Translations under genes and position numbers: made by a program
Shown here: positions 35,158 to 43,391 of the stretch, in pieces
How the letters are laid out: each line of letters begins with the position of its first letter
Position numbering within the stretch: the first letter of the stretch is position 1
From: JABFRZ01 sp964631945
GTDB lineage: Bacteria; Planctomycetota; UBA1135; GCA-002686595
Length of the DNA stretch: 64,000 bases
Assembly (NCBI GenBank): GCA_964631945.1
Contig: CAZWAY010000023.1
Coordinates: 1 to 64,000, forward strand
Direction: 5' to 3'
Notes under the pieces: model-generated
The model's database searches: none
Seen by the model: the letters and a program-made list of their open reading frames with translations, nothing else
Told to the model about the DNA's origin: nothing

Positions 35158-35712
35158 TCACGGGTGCATGGCCGCCGCGCGCTGCGAGATCTGCTCGGGC
35201 GTCAGGTCCTCGATGTGCGTGGCCAGCGTCCACTGGTGCCCGAAGGGATCGACCACGGTGCCCGAGCGATCGCCGTAGAACTGGTCCTTCACGGGGCGGA
35301 CGAGCTTGGCGCCGGCGGCCACGGCCTGCTTCACGCGCGCGTCGACGCCCTCCACGTAGACCAGCAGGCTCACCGGCGTCCCGCCGTAGCTCGTCGGGCC
35401 GCGGAAACCCATCTCGGGGAACTCGTCGGCCAGCATCACGACCGAGTCGCCGATCTTCAGCTCGGCGTGGCCGAGCTTGCCGCCGCCCATGTCGATGCGC
35501 ATGAGCTCCTTGGCGCCGAACGCCTTGCGGTAGAACTCCAGCGCGCGCACGCCCCCGCGCACGATCAGGTAGGGCGTGACGGAGTGGTAGCCGTCGGGGA
35601 CGGGCTGCACCTTCTTGGCGGGTTGGGTCGAGGCTTTCCCGGCCGTCTGCTTGGCCGAGGCTTTCTTCACGGGTCGCCGGGCGGTCTTCTTCGCCGTCTT
35701 CGCTTTGGCCAT
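35158..35712 (-). CDS. VOC-superfamily (PhnB/glyoxalase-like) protein with Lys/Ala-rich tail
   Basis: The 184-residue protein has a VOC domain at residues about 38-165: SVTPYLIVRGGVRALEFYRK, GHAELKIGDSVVMLAD and SGTVVDPFGHQWTLATHIED, the wording of the PhnB-like group. Such proteins bind a metal through His/Glu/Gln and act as dioxygenase, isomerase or resistance proteins, or have no known activity. The first 36 residues are a Lys/Ala/Thr tail like histone H1 or HU-tail sequences (AKTAKKTARRPVKKASAK), unusual for the family; it may bind nucleic acid or polyanions. The aspartic-protease gene lies directly downstream, so co-transcription is possible. Confidence 0.9.
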   Translation of the reverse strand: MAKAKTAKKTARRPVKKASAKQTAGKASTQPAKKVQPVPDGYHSVTPYLIVRGGVRALEFYRKAFGAKELMRIDMGGGKLGHAELKIGDSVVMLADEFPEMGFRGPTSYGGTPVSLLVYVEGVDARVKQAVAAGAKLVRPVKDQFYGDRSGTVVDPFGHQWTLATHIEDLTPEQISQRAAAMHP

Positions 35713-35772
35713 GTCGTCTCGCTGGAATCTGGGTGGAGAGGGAGGTCCGGCGCAGTGTAGCGTCGCGCCGGC

Positions 35773-36129
35773 TCACGGACTCGTGCGCAGGCTGCGCAGG
35801 AAGAGCATCAGGGCGAGCCACAGACCGGCCAGCACGAGGCGCAGCCCGAGTCCGTCCAGGAGCGCGATCGAGAGCGCGAAGCAGGCGCTCACCAGCAGGT
35901 AGGCGCGGCGCTTGGCGGCGCGCGGGATGCTGCGCTCGCGCTGCCACTGCTCGAGGTACGGCCCGAGGCGCGGGTGGGCCAGCATGCGCGCGTGGGTCTC
36001 GGGCGAGGCGCGCACGAAGCAGGCCGCGGCCAGCAGCAAGAACGGCGTGGTCGGGAGCAGCGGCAGGAACACGCCGACGAGGCCGAGGGCCATGCACAGC
36101 CAGCCGGCGAGCATCAGGAGGGTGCGCAT
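35773..36129 (-). CDS. DUF454 (YbaN-like) inner-membrane protein
   Basis: The 118-residue protein has the DUF454 pattern: an N-terminal hairpin of membrane helices with GLVGVFLPLLPTTPFLLLAA, then CFVRASPETHARMLAHPRLG, RSIPRAAKRRA and a second membrane hairpin (about 78-110). Length is normal for the family. The function of the family is unknown; it sits in the inner membrane. Confidence 0.92.
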   Translation of the reverse strand: MRTLLMLAGWLCMALGLVGVFLPLLPTTPFLLLAAACFVRASPETHARMLAHPRLGPYLEQWQRERSIPRAAKRRAYLLVSACFALSIALLDGLGLRLVLAGLWLALMLFLRSLRTSP

Positions 36130-36215
36130 GGCGGCCGGCCATGACAGCCGAACGCGCGGGCGGCGGGCAAGGGCCTGGCTTGCGGTCCTCCCGCGCAGCG
36201 GGCGACACTCGCGCC

Positions 36216-38096
36216 ATGACGCGCGTCATCCGGTTGTCGCTCGGCCTTGGCCTCGCTGCCCTGAGCGGAGCCGGGAGCGGTGCCGCACGCGCGGCCCAGG
36301 ACGAGGCGCGCGCGCGCACCGCGCTGGAGCTCGCCGACGAGGGCTACGCCGGCTCGGAGAGCTGCCGCGAGTGCCACGCGGCGAACCATGCGAGCTGGCA
36401 CGCCTCCTACCACCGCACGATGACGCAGGTGCCCTCGGTCGCGGCCGTGCTGGCGCCGTTCACGGGCACGACCCCGGCCCTCGAGGGCGTGGCCTTCGAG
36501 CTCGCGCGCGAGGGCGAGGCCTTCTTCGCGACGCCGCTGCCGGCGACGCCCGCATCCGCAAGGCAGGCGTCGAGCTCGGTCTCGCGCGGCGCGCGCGCGC
36601 GCGTGGCGCTGACGACCGGCGCGCACCACTACCAGGCCTACTGGCTGGCCGCGCCGGACTCGGGCCGACTCGAGCTCTTCCCGCTGGTGTGGCTCACGGC
36701 CGAGCGCGAATGGGCCCCGCGCAAGGCCATGTTCCTGGCTCCGCCGGGTGCGACGGGCGCCGAGACCGATCGCTGGCAGGAGTCCTGCATCCAGTGCCAC
36801 GCGACCAATGGAACGCCGCGCCACGCGCCGAGCGGCGCCACGCGCGTGGCCGAGCTCGGCATCGCCTGCGAGGCCTGCCACGGCCCGGGCGCGGCGCACG
36901 TCGCCTGGCGCCGCGGCCCCGAGGCCGAGACGGCGGCCGGGCCCGACTCGGGCCTGGTCGTGCCCTCCGCGCTCGACCCGCGGCGCTCGACCGAGGTCTG
37001 TGGCCAGTGCCACGGCATCCACGTCTTCCCTGAGCCCGGCGCGCGCGAGCGCTGGCGCAACCAGGGCTTCGCCTACCGCCCGGGCGCCGAGCTCGCCGCC
37101 ACGCGCGAACTCCTGCGCGGGCGGCCCGAGCGCAACTCGCAGGCCCTGCGCGCCTTCCTCGCGCGCAACCCGGACACGCTCGCCGAGCTCTTCTGGTCCG
37201 ACGGCCAGGTGCGCGTCTCGGGACGCGAATACAACGGCCTGGTCGAGTCGGCCTGCTTCCAGCGCGGCGAGGGCGAGCGCCGCATGAGCTGCCTCTCGTG
37301 CCACGAGCTGCACGCCTCGCCCGAGCGCGTCGCCGCCGGCTGGGCCGCCGACCAGCTCCGGCCCGACATGGACGGCCCGCGCGCGTGCCTCGGCTGTCAC
37401 TCGGCCCTGGCCGAGCCGGAGGCGCGCAACGCGCACACGCACCACGCGCCGGGCTCGAGCGGCGACGACTGCCTGAACTGCCACATGCCCTACACGACCT
37501 ACGGGCTCACCAAGGCCATCCGCAGCCACACGATCACGCGCCCGAGCGTGAGCGAGTCGCTCGCCACCGGTCGCCCGAACGCGTGCAACCAGTGCCATCT
37601 CGACCGCAGCCTGGGCTGGACCGCCGACGCGCTCGAGCGGTGGTACGGAATCGCGCGCCCACCGCTCGACACCGACCAGGAACACCTCGCGGCCGCCGTG
37701 CCGTGGACGCTCGCCGGCGACGCCGGCCAGCGCGCGCTGATGGCCTGGACCCTCGGCTGGGAGCCCGCCCGCGACGCCTCCGGCACGGGCTGGATGCCCT
37801 ACCTCGTCAGCACGCTGCTGCTCGACGACTACGACGCCGTGCGCTGGATCGCCGCCCGCACCGCGCGCCTCGACCCGCGTCACGCGCACTTCACGCTCGA
37901 CTTCTTCCAGGAGCTCGAGGTCCAGCGCGACCACGTGCGCGAGACCGTGCTCTCGACCTGGCTGCGCGACGGCCTCGAGGCGCGCGCGGACCAGCGCGCG
38001 GCCGTGCTCTTTGGCGCCGACGGCAAGCTGGACGAGGCGACCTTCCGACGCCTCTACCGCGCCCGCGACCTGAGGCCGGTGAGGCTGGCGGAGTGA
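36216..38096 (+). CDS. octaheme cytochrome c, exported
   Basis: This 626-residue protein has a signal peptide (IRLSLGLGLAALSGAGSGAA) and eight CXXCH heme c sites: CRECH, CIQCH, CEACH, CGQCH, CLSCH, CLGCH, CLNCH and CNQCH, the first at about residue 49 and the last at about 456. After the last heme there is a C-terminal region of about 170 residues without hemes, rich in Trp/Leu/Asp, probably HEAT/TPR-like. Motif order resembles the multiheme family of NrfA/HAO-like and DmsE-like proteins; no lysine-ligated CXXCK site is seen, so nitrite reduction is not indicated. Likely role: periplasmic electron transfer. No cytochrome maturation genes are nearby. Confidence 0.92.
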   Translation: MTRVIRLSLGLGLAALSGAGSGAARAAQDEARARTALELADEGYAGSESCRECHAANHASWHASYHRTMTQVPSVAAVLAPFTGTTPALEGVAFELAREGEAFFATPLPATPASARQASSSVSRGARARVALTTGAHHYQAYWLAAPDSGRLELFPLVWLTAEREWAPRKAMFLAPPGATGAETDRWQESCIQCHATNGTPRHAPSGATRVAELGIACEACHGPGAAHVAWRRGPEAETAAGPDSGLVVPSALDPRRSTEVCGQCHGIHVFPEPGARERWRNQGFAYRPGAELAATRELLRGRPERNSQALRAFLARNPDTLAELFWSDGQVRVSGREYNGLVESACFQRGEGERRMSCLSCHELHASPERVAAGWAADQLRPDMDGPRACLGCHSALAEPEARNAHTHHAPGSSGDDCLNCHMPYTTYGLTKAIRSHTITRPSVSESLATGRPNACNQCHLDRSLGWTADALERWYGIARPPLDTDQEHLAAAVPWTLAGDAGQRALMAWTLGWEPARDASGTGWMPYLVSTLLLDDYDAVRWIAARTARLDPRHAHFTLDFFQELEVQRDHVRETVLSTWLRDGLEARADQRAAVLFGADGKLDEATFRRLYRARDLRPVRLAE

Positions 38097-38229
38097 GGTG
38101 GCTTTTTCAGCCATGATCCAGACAGGGACAATCCGTGGGCCGCAGCGAGGCGGATGCCGAACCCGAGCTCGCGTGCTTCCAACGAAGATCGATGGGTCGA
38201 ACAGCCTTCAGCGGATGCGAGGAGTCGCA

Positions 38230-38712
38230 ATGAGGAGTGTCGTACTGGTGGCGTTGCTGCATTGCAGCGGGTGCCTGGGTCCCCGTACCACGCCCGACGC
38301 GGATCCTCTCCCTCCGGCTCCGCCGATTGTCGTGGATACGCCCCTCTCGGTTACCTCCACCGTGATCCAGCGTGAGCGAGCCTACCCCCTCGTCCGCAAG
38401 AGCTGCTGTGGGAACCAGACGGTCGCGGTCTACTCAGGGAGCTGGGCGGAGCAGCGGATCGTCACCGTGCTGTCCGACGGCGACAAGCTTTCCGTCCGTG
38501 CCGCCTACTGCACGGATTCCGGCGACTTCGAAGGCGAGGTGGGTGAGCTGTCGCGCTGGTGGAAGGACGGAGACTCCGTGGTCCTGGATCTCCAGATCCT
38601 GCCCAGGAACCGTTCGACTGGAGCCAAGATCATCGAGCGCTGGCGCGGCCGGTTGGGGCTGTCCGGGGCTCAGCCAACGAATGACGAGTCGGCGCCGGTC
38701 GACGATGCCTGA
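38230..38712 (+). CDS. small predicted lipoprotein of unknown function
   Basis: The 160-residue protein starts at ATG 38230, preceded by GAGGAG. The leader RSVVLVALLHCSGCLGP carries a lipobox-like CSGC. The mature protein has three Cys (SCCGNQT, AAYCTDS) and a beta-rich region (SVTSTVIQRERAYPLVR). No family is recognised. It and the following 240 bases have a lower G+C than the neighbouring genes, hinting at separate origin. In the gap after it, GATCAG (38772-38777) and CTGATC (38783-38788) form a small inverted repeat; nothing else is seen there. Confidence 0.7.
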   Translation: MRSVVLVALLHCSGCLGPRTTPDADPLPPAPPIVVDTPLSVTSTVIQRERAYPLVRKSCCGNQTVAVYSGSWAEQRIVTVLSDGDKLSVRAAYCTDSGDFEGEVGELSRWWKDGDSVVLDLQILPRNRSTGAKIIERWRGRLGLSGAQPTNDESAPVDDA

Positions 38713-38950
38713 GCCAGCTTGGATCGCCTCGTTCGCGACGGAGGCTCGTGGTCATAGAAACTAGCCCACATGATCAGGACCACTGATCGAGAGCGCAAGG
38801 CCCTGAGCCTGCACAAGATGACGTCGAACCCTGCGCCGAACGACTACGGAAGTGCGACGCAAGGCCAGCGTGGGGGCGCGGCGCTCGCAGGCTCCCGACA
38901 GAAGCGGAGCGCGGCGGCGGCCCGGCGGCGCGACGCGCTACGCTGCGTCG

Positions 38951-39973
38951 ATGCAGCCCTCGAAGAAGAGCCGCGAACCCGGCGCCTGGCAGGCGTGGCA
39001 CGCGCGCGCCGGGTCGATTCGCCTGGGCATCTCGACCTGCCTCCTGGGCGAGAAGGTGCGCTACGACGGCGGGCACAAGCGCGACGGCTTCCTGGTGGAC
39101 GAGCTCGGGCGCTGGGTCGAGTGGGTCAGCGTGTGCCCCGAGGTCGAGATCGGCATGGGCACGCCGCGTCCGAGCGTGCGCTTGGTGGAGGACGGCGGCG
39201 CGGGCAAGGGGGCGGGGGGGCTGCGCCTGCTCTCGCCCGCCACGGGCGAGGACTTCACCGCGCGCATCGAGGCGTACTCGGTGGAGCGTGTGAGCGAGCT
39301 GCGCGCGCTCGAGCTGGACGGCTATGTGCTCAAGAAGAATTCGCCCTCGTGCGGCATGGCCCGGGTGAAGGTCTGGGGCTCGTCCGGACCGCTGCGCAAG
39401 GACGGCGTGGGGCTGTACGCGCGCGCGCTGCTCGAGGCCTGGCCGCACCTGCCGGTCGAGGAGGAGGGGCGGCTCGCGGATCCGGTGCTGCGCGAGAACT
39501 TCGTCGAGCGCATCTTCTGCCGCAACCGCTGGCGCACGCTGCTCGCGGGCGGGTGCACGCGCGGCCGCCTGGTCGAGTTCTGGACCGCGCACAAGCTGCT
39601 GGTGCGCGCCCACGACGAGCCGGGCTACCAGGCCCTCGGCAGGCTCGTCGGCTCGGCCAGCAAGGGCAGCACCACCGCGCTCTACGCGGGCTTCGAGGCC
39701 GAGTTCTTCGCCGCGCTCGCCAAGAAGGCGACGCCGCGCAAGCACGTCAACGTGCTGCAGCACGCCATGGGCTACCTGCGCGAGCACCTCGACCCCGGCG
39801 AGCGTGGCCAGCTGGCCGCGGCGATCGAGGACTACCGCCAGGGGCTCCTGCCGCTGGTCGTGCCGATCACGCTGGTGCGCTTCCAGGTCGAGAAGCACCG
39901 CATCGAGTACCTGCTCGGCCAGCTCTACTTCGATCCGCACCCGAAGGAGCTGATGCTGCGCAATCGGGTGTGA
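38951..39973 (+). CDS. DUF523-DUF1722 protein (TudS-like Fe-S domain plus YbgA domain)
   Basis: This 340-residue protein has an N-terminal DUF523 domain (about 22-165) with the three conserved cysteine segments: STCLLGEKVRYDGGHKRD, CPEVEIGMGTPR and KKNSPSCGM. In TudS desulfurases these cysteines hold a [4Fe-4S] cluster. The C-terminal DUF1722 (YbgA-like) domain (about 190-335) includes WTAHKLLVRAHD and HVNVLQHAMGYL, ending in FDPHPKELMLRNRV. The two-domain form is widespread in bacteria. A role in sulfur removal from thiolated nucleobases is known for the DUF523 family; the role of DUF1722 is not. A TACGCT box 6 bases before the ATG suggests a leaderless mRNA. Confidence 0.93.
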   Translation: MQPSKKSREPGAWQAWHARAGSIRLGISTCLLGEKVRYDGGHKRDGFLVDELGRWVEWVSVCPEVEIGMGTPRPSVRLVEDGGAGKGAGGLRLLSPATGEDFTARIEAYSVERVSELRALELDGYVLKKNSPSCGMARVKVWGSSGPLRKDGVGLYARALLEAWPHLPVEEEGRLADPVLRENFVERIFCRNRWRTLLAGGCTRGRLVEFWTAHKLLVRAHDEPGYQALGRLVGSASKGSTTALYAGFEAEFFAALAKKATPRKHVNVLQHAMGYLREHLDPGERGQLAAAIEDYRQGLLPLVVPITLVRFQVEKHRIEYLLGQLYFDPHPKELMLRNRV

Positions 39974-40098
39974 GGCGGCGGCAAGGAGCGGGGAAGGAGT
40001 CCCCCACCTGGGCCGCATCCGGTGCTAGCCTGGGGCCTTCCGGTGCCCTCCGGGCCTCCGCGGCCCGGGTGGCCTTCCCCCGGACGAAGGAGCGCAGC

Positions 40099-42906
40099 GT
40101 GACGAAGCGAGCTCGGCCTCTGTGGGTTTCTCTGGCCTGCCTGGTGCCGTTCGGAGTCGTGTGCGCGAGTTCGGCTCTGGCTCAGGGCGAGCCGGCCCGA
40201 GCCTCGGAGCGACACGCGCTCGTGTTCGAGGGCTTCGTGCTCGAGTCCGACGGGACGCCCGTGCCGGGCGCGGTGGTGGTGAGCAGCGCGGGCGGACGCG
40301 CCTGCACGGATCGGAACGGCCACTATCGCCTCGAGGCCCAGGCGCCGATCGAGGCGCAGAGCGTCCAGCTCACCGGAGTCGGCGCCGCGAGCCGCATGGC
40401 GAGCACGAGCGTCGCGCTGGGCGCCCCGGGCCGTGTCCTGCAGGCGAGTCCGCTCGTGCTCACGCGCGGGCTCTCCTGCCAGCCGAGCTGGCTCCCGACC
40501 TTCGGAGGCCTGCCGGGCACGAACGGGAGAGTGCAGGCCCTGACCGTGTTCGACGACGGCAGCGGCCCGGCCATGTACGTGGGCGGCACCTTCACTACCG
40601 CCGGTGGCGTGGCGGCGAATCGGGTCGCGCGCTGGGACGGCTCCGAGTGGACGGTGCTCGGCGCTGGCGTGGACGACGAGGTCCGAGCCCTGGTGGTGTT
40701 CGACGATGGCGCCGGGGCGGCGCTCTACGTCGCGGGTGACTTCGTCAACGCGGGCGGCGCGGCGGCGAGTCACGTCGCCAGGTGGGATGGCTCGAGCTGG
40801 TCGGCGCTGGGCAGCGGCGTGACCGGCGACGTGGCCTCGCTGGCGGTGTTCGACGACGGCGGCGGAGCGGCGCTGTTCGCGGGTGGCAGCTTCCTCTCGG
40901 CCGGCGGTTCGCCGGCCAGCTCCATCGCCAAGTGGGACGGCTCGAGCTGGTCGGCCCTGGGCAGCGGCACGAGCGGGGGAGTCCAGGCCCTGGCGGTGTT
41001 CGACGACGGCGGCGGGGCCGCGCTCTACGCCGGCGGCATCTTCACCCAGGCCGGGGGTGTTTCCGCCTCTCGCATCGCGAAGTGGAACGGCTCGGGCTGG
41101 TCGGCGCTCGGAAGCGGTGTCAGCGGCGGCCTCAGCCCGGGCGTGCGCGCCCTGGCGGTGTTCGAGGACGGAGGTGGATCCGCGCTCTACGTCGGCGGCG
41201 GCTTCAGCCTGGCCGGCGGAGTCAGCGCGTCCTCCATCGCGCGCTGGAACGGCTCGGCCTGGTCGGCGGTCGGCGGCGGGCTCAGCAGCAGCGTCGCCGC
41301 CCTGGCGGTGTTCGACGACGGCAGCGGGCCGGAGCTGTACGCGGGTGGCGGCTTCACCAGCGTGGGCGGCACGGTCGTGAACCACATCGCGCGCTGGAAC
41401 GGCTCGAGCTGGGGCGCGGCGGGCGGCGGGACGAACCTTCCCATCGATGCCCTGACGGCGTTCGACGACGGCGGCGGGCCCGCGCTGTTCGCGGGCGGCT
41501 TCTTCTCGACGGCCGGAGGCGTGGCGGCGAACGAGATCGCCAGGTGGGACGGCTCGGGTTGGTCGGCGCTGGGCAGCGGGATCAACGCCGGGGTCTATGC
41601 CGTGACCACCTTCGACGATGGCGGTGGCCCAGCCCTCTACGTGGCGGGCCATCTCTCCAGCGCGGGCGGCGTGACCGTGAACCACGTCGGGCGCTGGGAC
41701 GGCTCGAGCTGGTCGGCGCTCGGCAGCGGGACAGACCGCAACGTCGTCAATGCCCTGGCGGTGTTCGACGACGGTAGTGGACCGGCGCTCTACGCGGGCG
41801 GCGACTTCTGGAGCGCCGGTGGGGTGTCGGCGCATGGCGTCGCGAAGTGGGACGGCGCGAGCTGGTCGGCGCTCGGCAGCGGGGTGGACGGCAGCGGGGT
41901 GTCGGGCGGCGAGGTCGCCGCTCTGGCGGTGTTCGACGACGGCGGCGGACCCGCGCTCTACGCGGGCGGCTTCTTCAGCAGCGCCGGCGGCTCGTCCGCG
42001 AGCAACATCGCCCGCTGGGATGGTACGAACTGGACCGCACTGGGCGGCGGCGTGAACAGCACCGTCATGGCCCTGGTGGTGTTCGACGGAGGCGCTGGGC
42101 CGGAGCTGGTCGCGGGCGGCAACTTCACGACCGCCGGTGGCGTGTCGGCCAAGCACATCGCGAAGTGGGACGGCTCGAGCTGGATGGCCCTGGGAAGCGG
42201 GATGAACCAGTCCGTTTCCGCCCTGGCGGTGTTCGACGACGGCGCCGGGCTCGATCTCTACGCCGGGGGCTACTTCACGGCCGCTGGCGGCACTCCGAGC
42301 AACCTCGTCGCGCGCTGGGACGGCGCCGGTTGGACGGCACTCGGCGCCGGACTGGGCGTGACCACTTTCGCACGGGTCTCGGCCCTGGGCGTGTTCGACG
42401 ACGGCAGTGGACCGGCCCTCTACGTGGGGGGCTGGTTCTCCTCCGCCGGTGGCGTCGCCGCCAACGCCCTCGCGCGCTGGAACGGTTCGAGCTGGGCAGC
42501 CCTGGGCAGCGGGATGAGCGCCGTCGTGTACACCCTCGGGGCGCACGACGTCGGCGGCGCGGCGCTCCACGCCGGCGGTGAGGGAACCGCGTTCGACTCC
42601 GGCGACAGTGGCCTCGCCAGGTGGTCGCGCTGTCCGGACTCGGCCGCGCCCGTGCTCACCTGTCCCGTACAGGTGAACGTGGTGGACGACCTCCTCGGTC
42701 CGCCGGGCGAGGTCGTGCACTTCACGGTCTCCGCCACCGACAACCTGGATCCGGCTCCGAGCGTGGTGTGCGTGCCGCCCTCGGGCAGCGTCTTCCCGCG
42801 CGGCACGACCCTCGTGACCTGCACGGCCACGGACTCTCTGGGCAACCAGGGGACCTGCCAGTTCCCGGTCCAGGTCGCGGTCAAGCTGCGCGCGGGCTCG
42901 CGCTGA
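40099..42906 (+). CDS. exported repeat protein: carboxypeptidase-regulatory-like domain, 13 WDGS repeats, HYR domain
   Basis: This 935-residue protein starts at GTG 40099, which follows GAAGGAG and opens a signal peptide (LWVSLACLVPFGVVCASSAL). Residues about 40-110 form a carboxypeptidase-regulatory-like domain (FEGFVLESDGTPVPGAVVV). From about 147 to 845 run thirteen repeats of about 50 residues plus one degenerate, with consensus ALAVFDDGGGPALYAGG, FTSAGGVSASNIARWDGS and WSALGSGV, resembling delta-60/Kelch-like propeller blades. The C-terminus (about 850-930) is an HYR domain (VNVVDDLLGPPGEVVHFTVS, GTTLVTCTATDSLGN). Probable role: large adhesive or surface-layer protein. The number of blades suggests two propellers. 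Confidence 0.9.
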   Translation: MTKRARPLWVSLACLVPFGVVCASSALAQGEPARASERHALVFEGFVLESDGTPVPGAVVVSSAGGRACTDRNGHYRLEAQAPIEAQSVQLTGVGAASRMASTSVALGAPGRVLQASPLVLTRGLSCQPSWLPTFGGLPGTNGRVQALTVFDDGSGPAMYVGGTFTTAGGVAANRVARWDGSEWTVLGAGVDDEVRALVVFDDGAGAALYVAGDFVNAGGAAASHVARWDGSSWSALGSGVTGDVASLAVFDDGGGAALFAGGSFLSAGGSPASSIAKWDGSSWSALGSGTSGGVQALAVFDDGGGAALYAGGIFTQAGGVSASRIAKWNGSGWSALGSGVSGGLSPGVRALAVFEDGGGSALYVGGGFSLAGGVSASSIARWNGSAWSAVGGGLSSSVAALAVFDDGSGPELYAGGGFTSVGGTVVNHIARWNGSSWGAAGGGTNLPIDALTAFDDGGGPALFAGGFFSTAGGVAANEIARWDGSGWSALGSGINAGVYAVTTFDDGGGPALYVAGHLSSAGGVTVNHVGRWDGSSWSALGSGTDRNVVNALAVFDDGSGPALYAGGDFWSAGGVSAHGVAKWDGASWSALGSGVDGSGVSGGEVAALAVFDDGGGPALYAGGFFSSAGGSSASNIARWDGTNWTALGGGVNSTVMALVVFDGGAGPELVAGGNFTTAGGVSAKHIAKWDGSSWMALGSGMNQSVSALAVFDDGAGLDLYAGGYFTAAGGTPSNLVARWDGAGWTALGAGLGVTTFARVSALGVFDDGSGPALYVGGWFSSAGGVAANALARWNGSSWAALGSGMSAVVYTLGAHDVGGAALHAGGEGTAFDSGDSGLARWSRCPDSAAPVLTCPVQVNVVDDLLGPPGEVVHFTVSATDNLDPAPSVVCVPPSGSVFPRGTTLVTCTATDSLGNQGTCQFPVQVAVKLRAGSR
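40537..42630 (+). repeat. thirteen-plus tandem units of about 150 bp in the WDGS repeat protein
   Basis: Each unit begins with GCC-CTG-GCG-GTG-TTC-GAC and ends with a Ser-Ala-Leu-Gly-Ser-Gly segment. Most are 50 codons; units 4, 8, 9 and 12 have one to six extra codons at the end. Nucleotide similarity between units is high, so assembly or slippage errors are possible here. Confidence 0.85.
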
Positions 42907-42912
42907 GTCGGA

Positions 42913-43280
42913 CTAGGACCGAACGCGCGCCGCGATCAGTGCGTCGAGCTCGTGCTTCAGGCGCGCCAGGATCTCGGCGTAGGGGTAGGCCCCGAGCTCG
43001 GCGCTGCCCCTTTTCAGGTTCACGTGCGTCGGGCCGCACCACAGGCCCAGGTCCGCGTCGTCGGTCTCGCCCGGGCCGTTCACGCGGCAGCCCATCACGG
43101 CGATGGTGAGGTCGTGCTCGGCGGCGTAGCGCGTGAGCTCCTTGACCTCCTGGGCGAGCTCGATGAACTTCTCGTTCTCGACGCGCGAGCAGGAGGGGCA
43201 GGCGATGATGTTCAGGCCGCTGAAGAAGTTGGGCGGGACCGAGCGGAAGCGTCCGGCCGCCACGTCGGCCAGGATCGCGC
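42913..43280 (-). pseudogene. ispG: 3'-terminal fragment of ispG (second copy)
   Basis: The fragment encodes only the last about 120 residues of IspG, including both cysteine segments (NIIACPSCSRVENE and VMGCRVNGPGETD), and ends AARVRS instead of AARR. It has no 5' half and no start, so it cannot make the enzyme. It is 99% identical at DNA level to the end of the intact ispG at 45380. The three base differences inside the repeat are all synonymous third-position changes. Just beyond 43280 a short CCCTTGTCG still matches ispG after a 20-base deletion, so the original copy reached slightly further. Confidence 0.9.
42925..43280 (-). repeat. direct repeat, left copy (ispG 3' end)
   Basis: These 356 bases match 45386-45741 at 353 positions (mismatches at 42940, 42961 and 43261). 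Both copies have the same orientation and flank the two-gene cassette. Confidence 0.95.
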
Positions 43281-43391
43281 AACCCTTGTCGAGGGAAGAA
43301 CATCGTCCACGCTCGATCCAGCATGGAACCCAGAGGGTCAGCGGAATCGTAGAGCCCCCTCCGCTAGGATGCTCGGTCTCATGGGTGCCAA

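Noticed and set aside
42913..43263. Second functional IspG
   Set aside because: Only the cluster-binding C-terminal part is encoded; the TIM barrel is missing.
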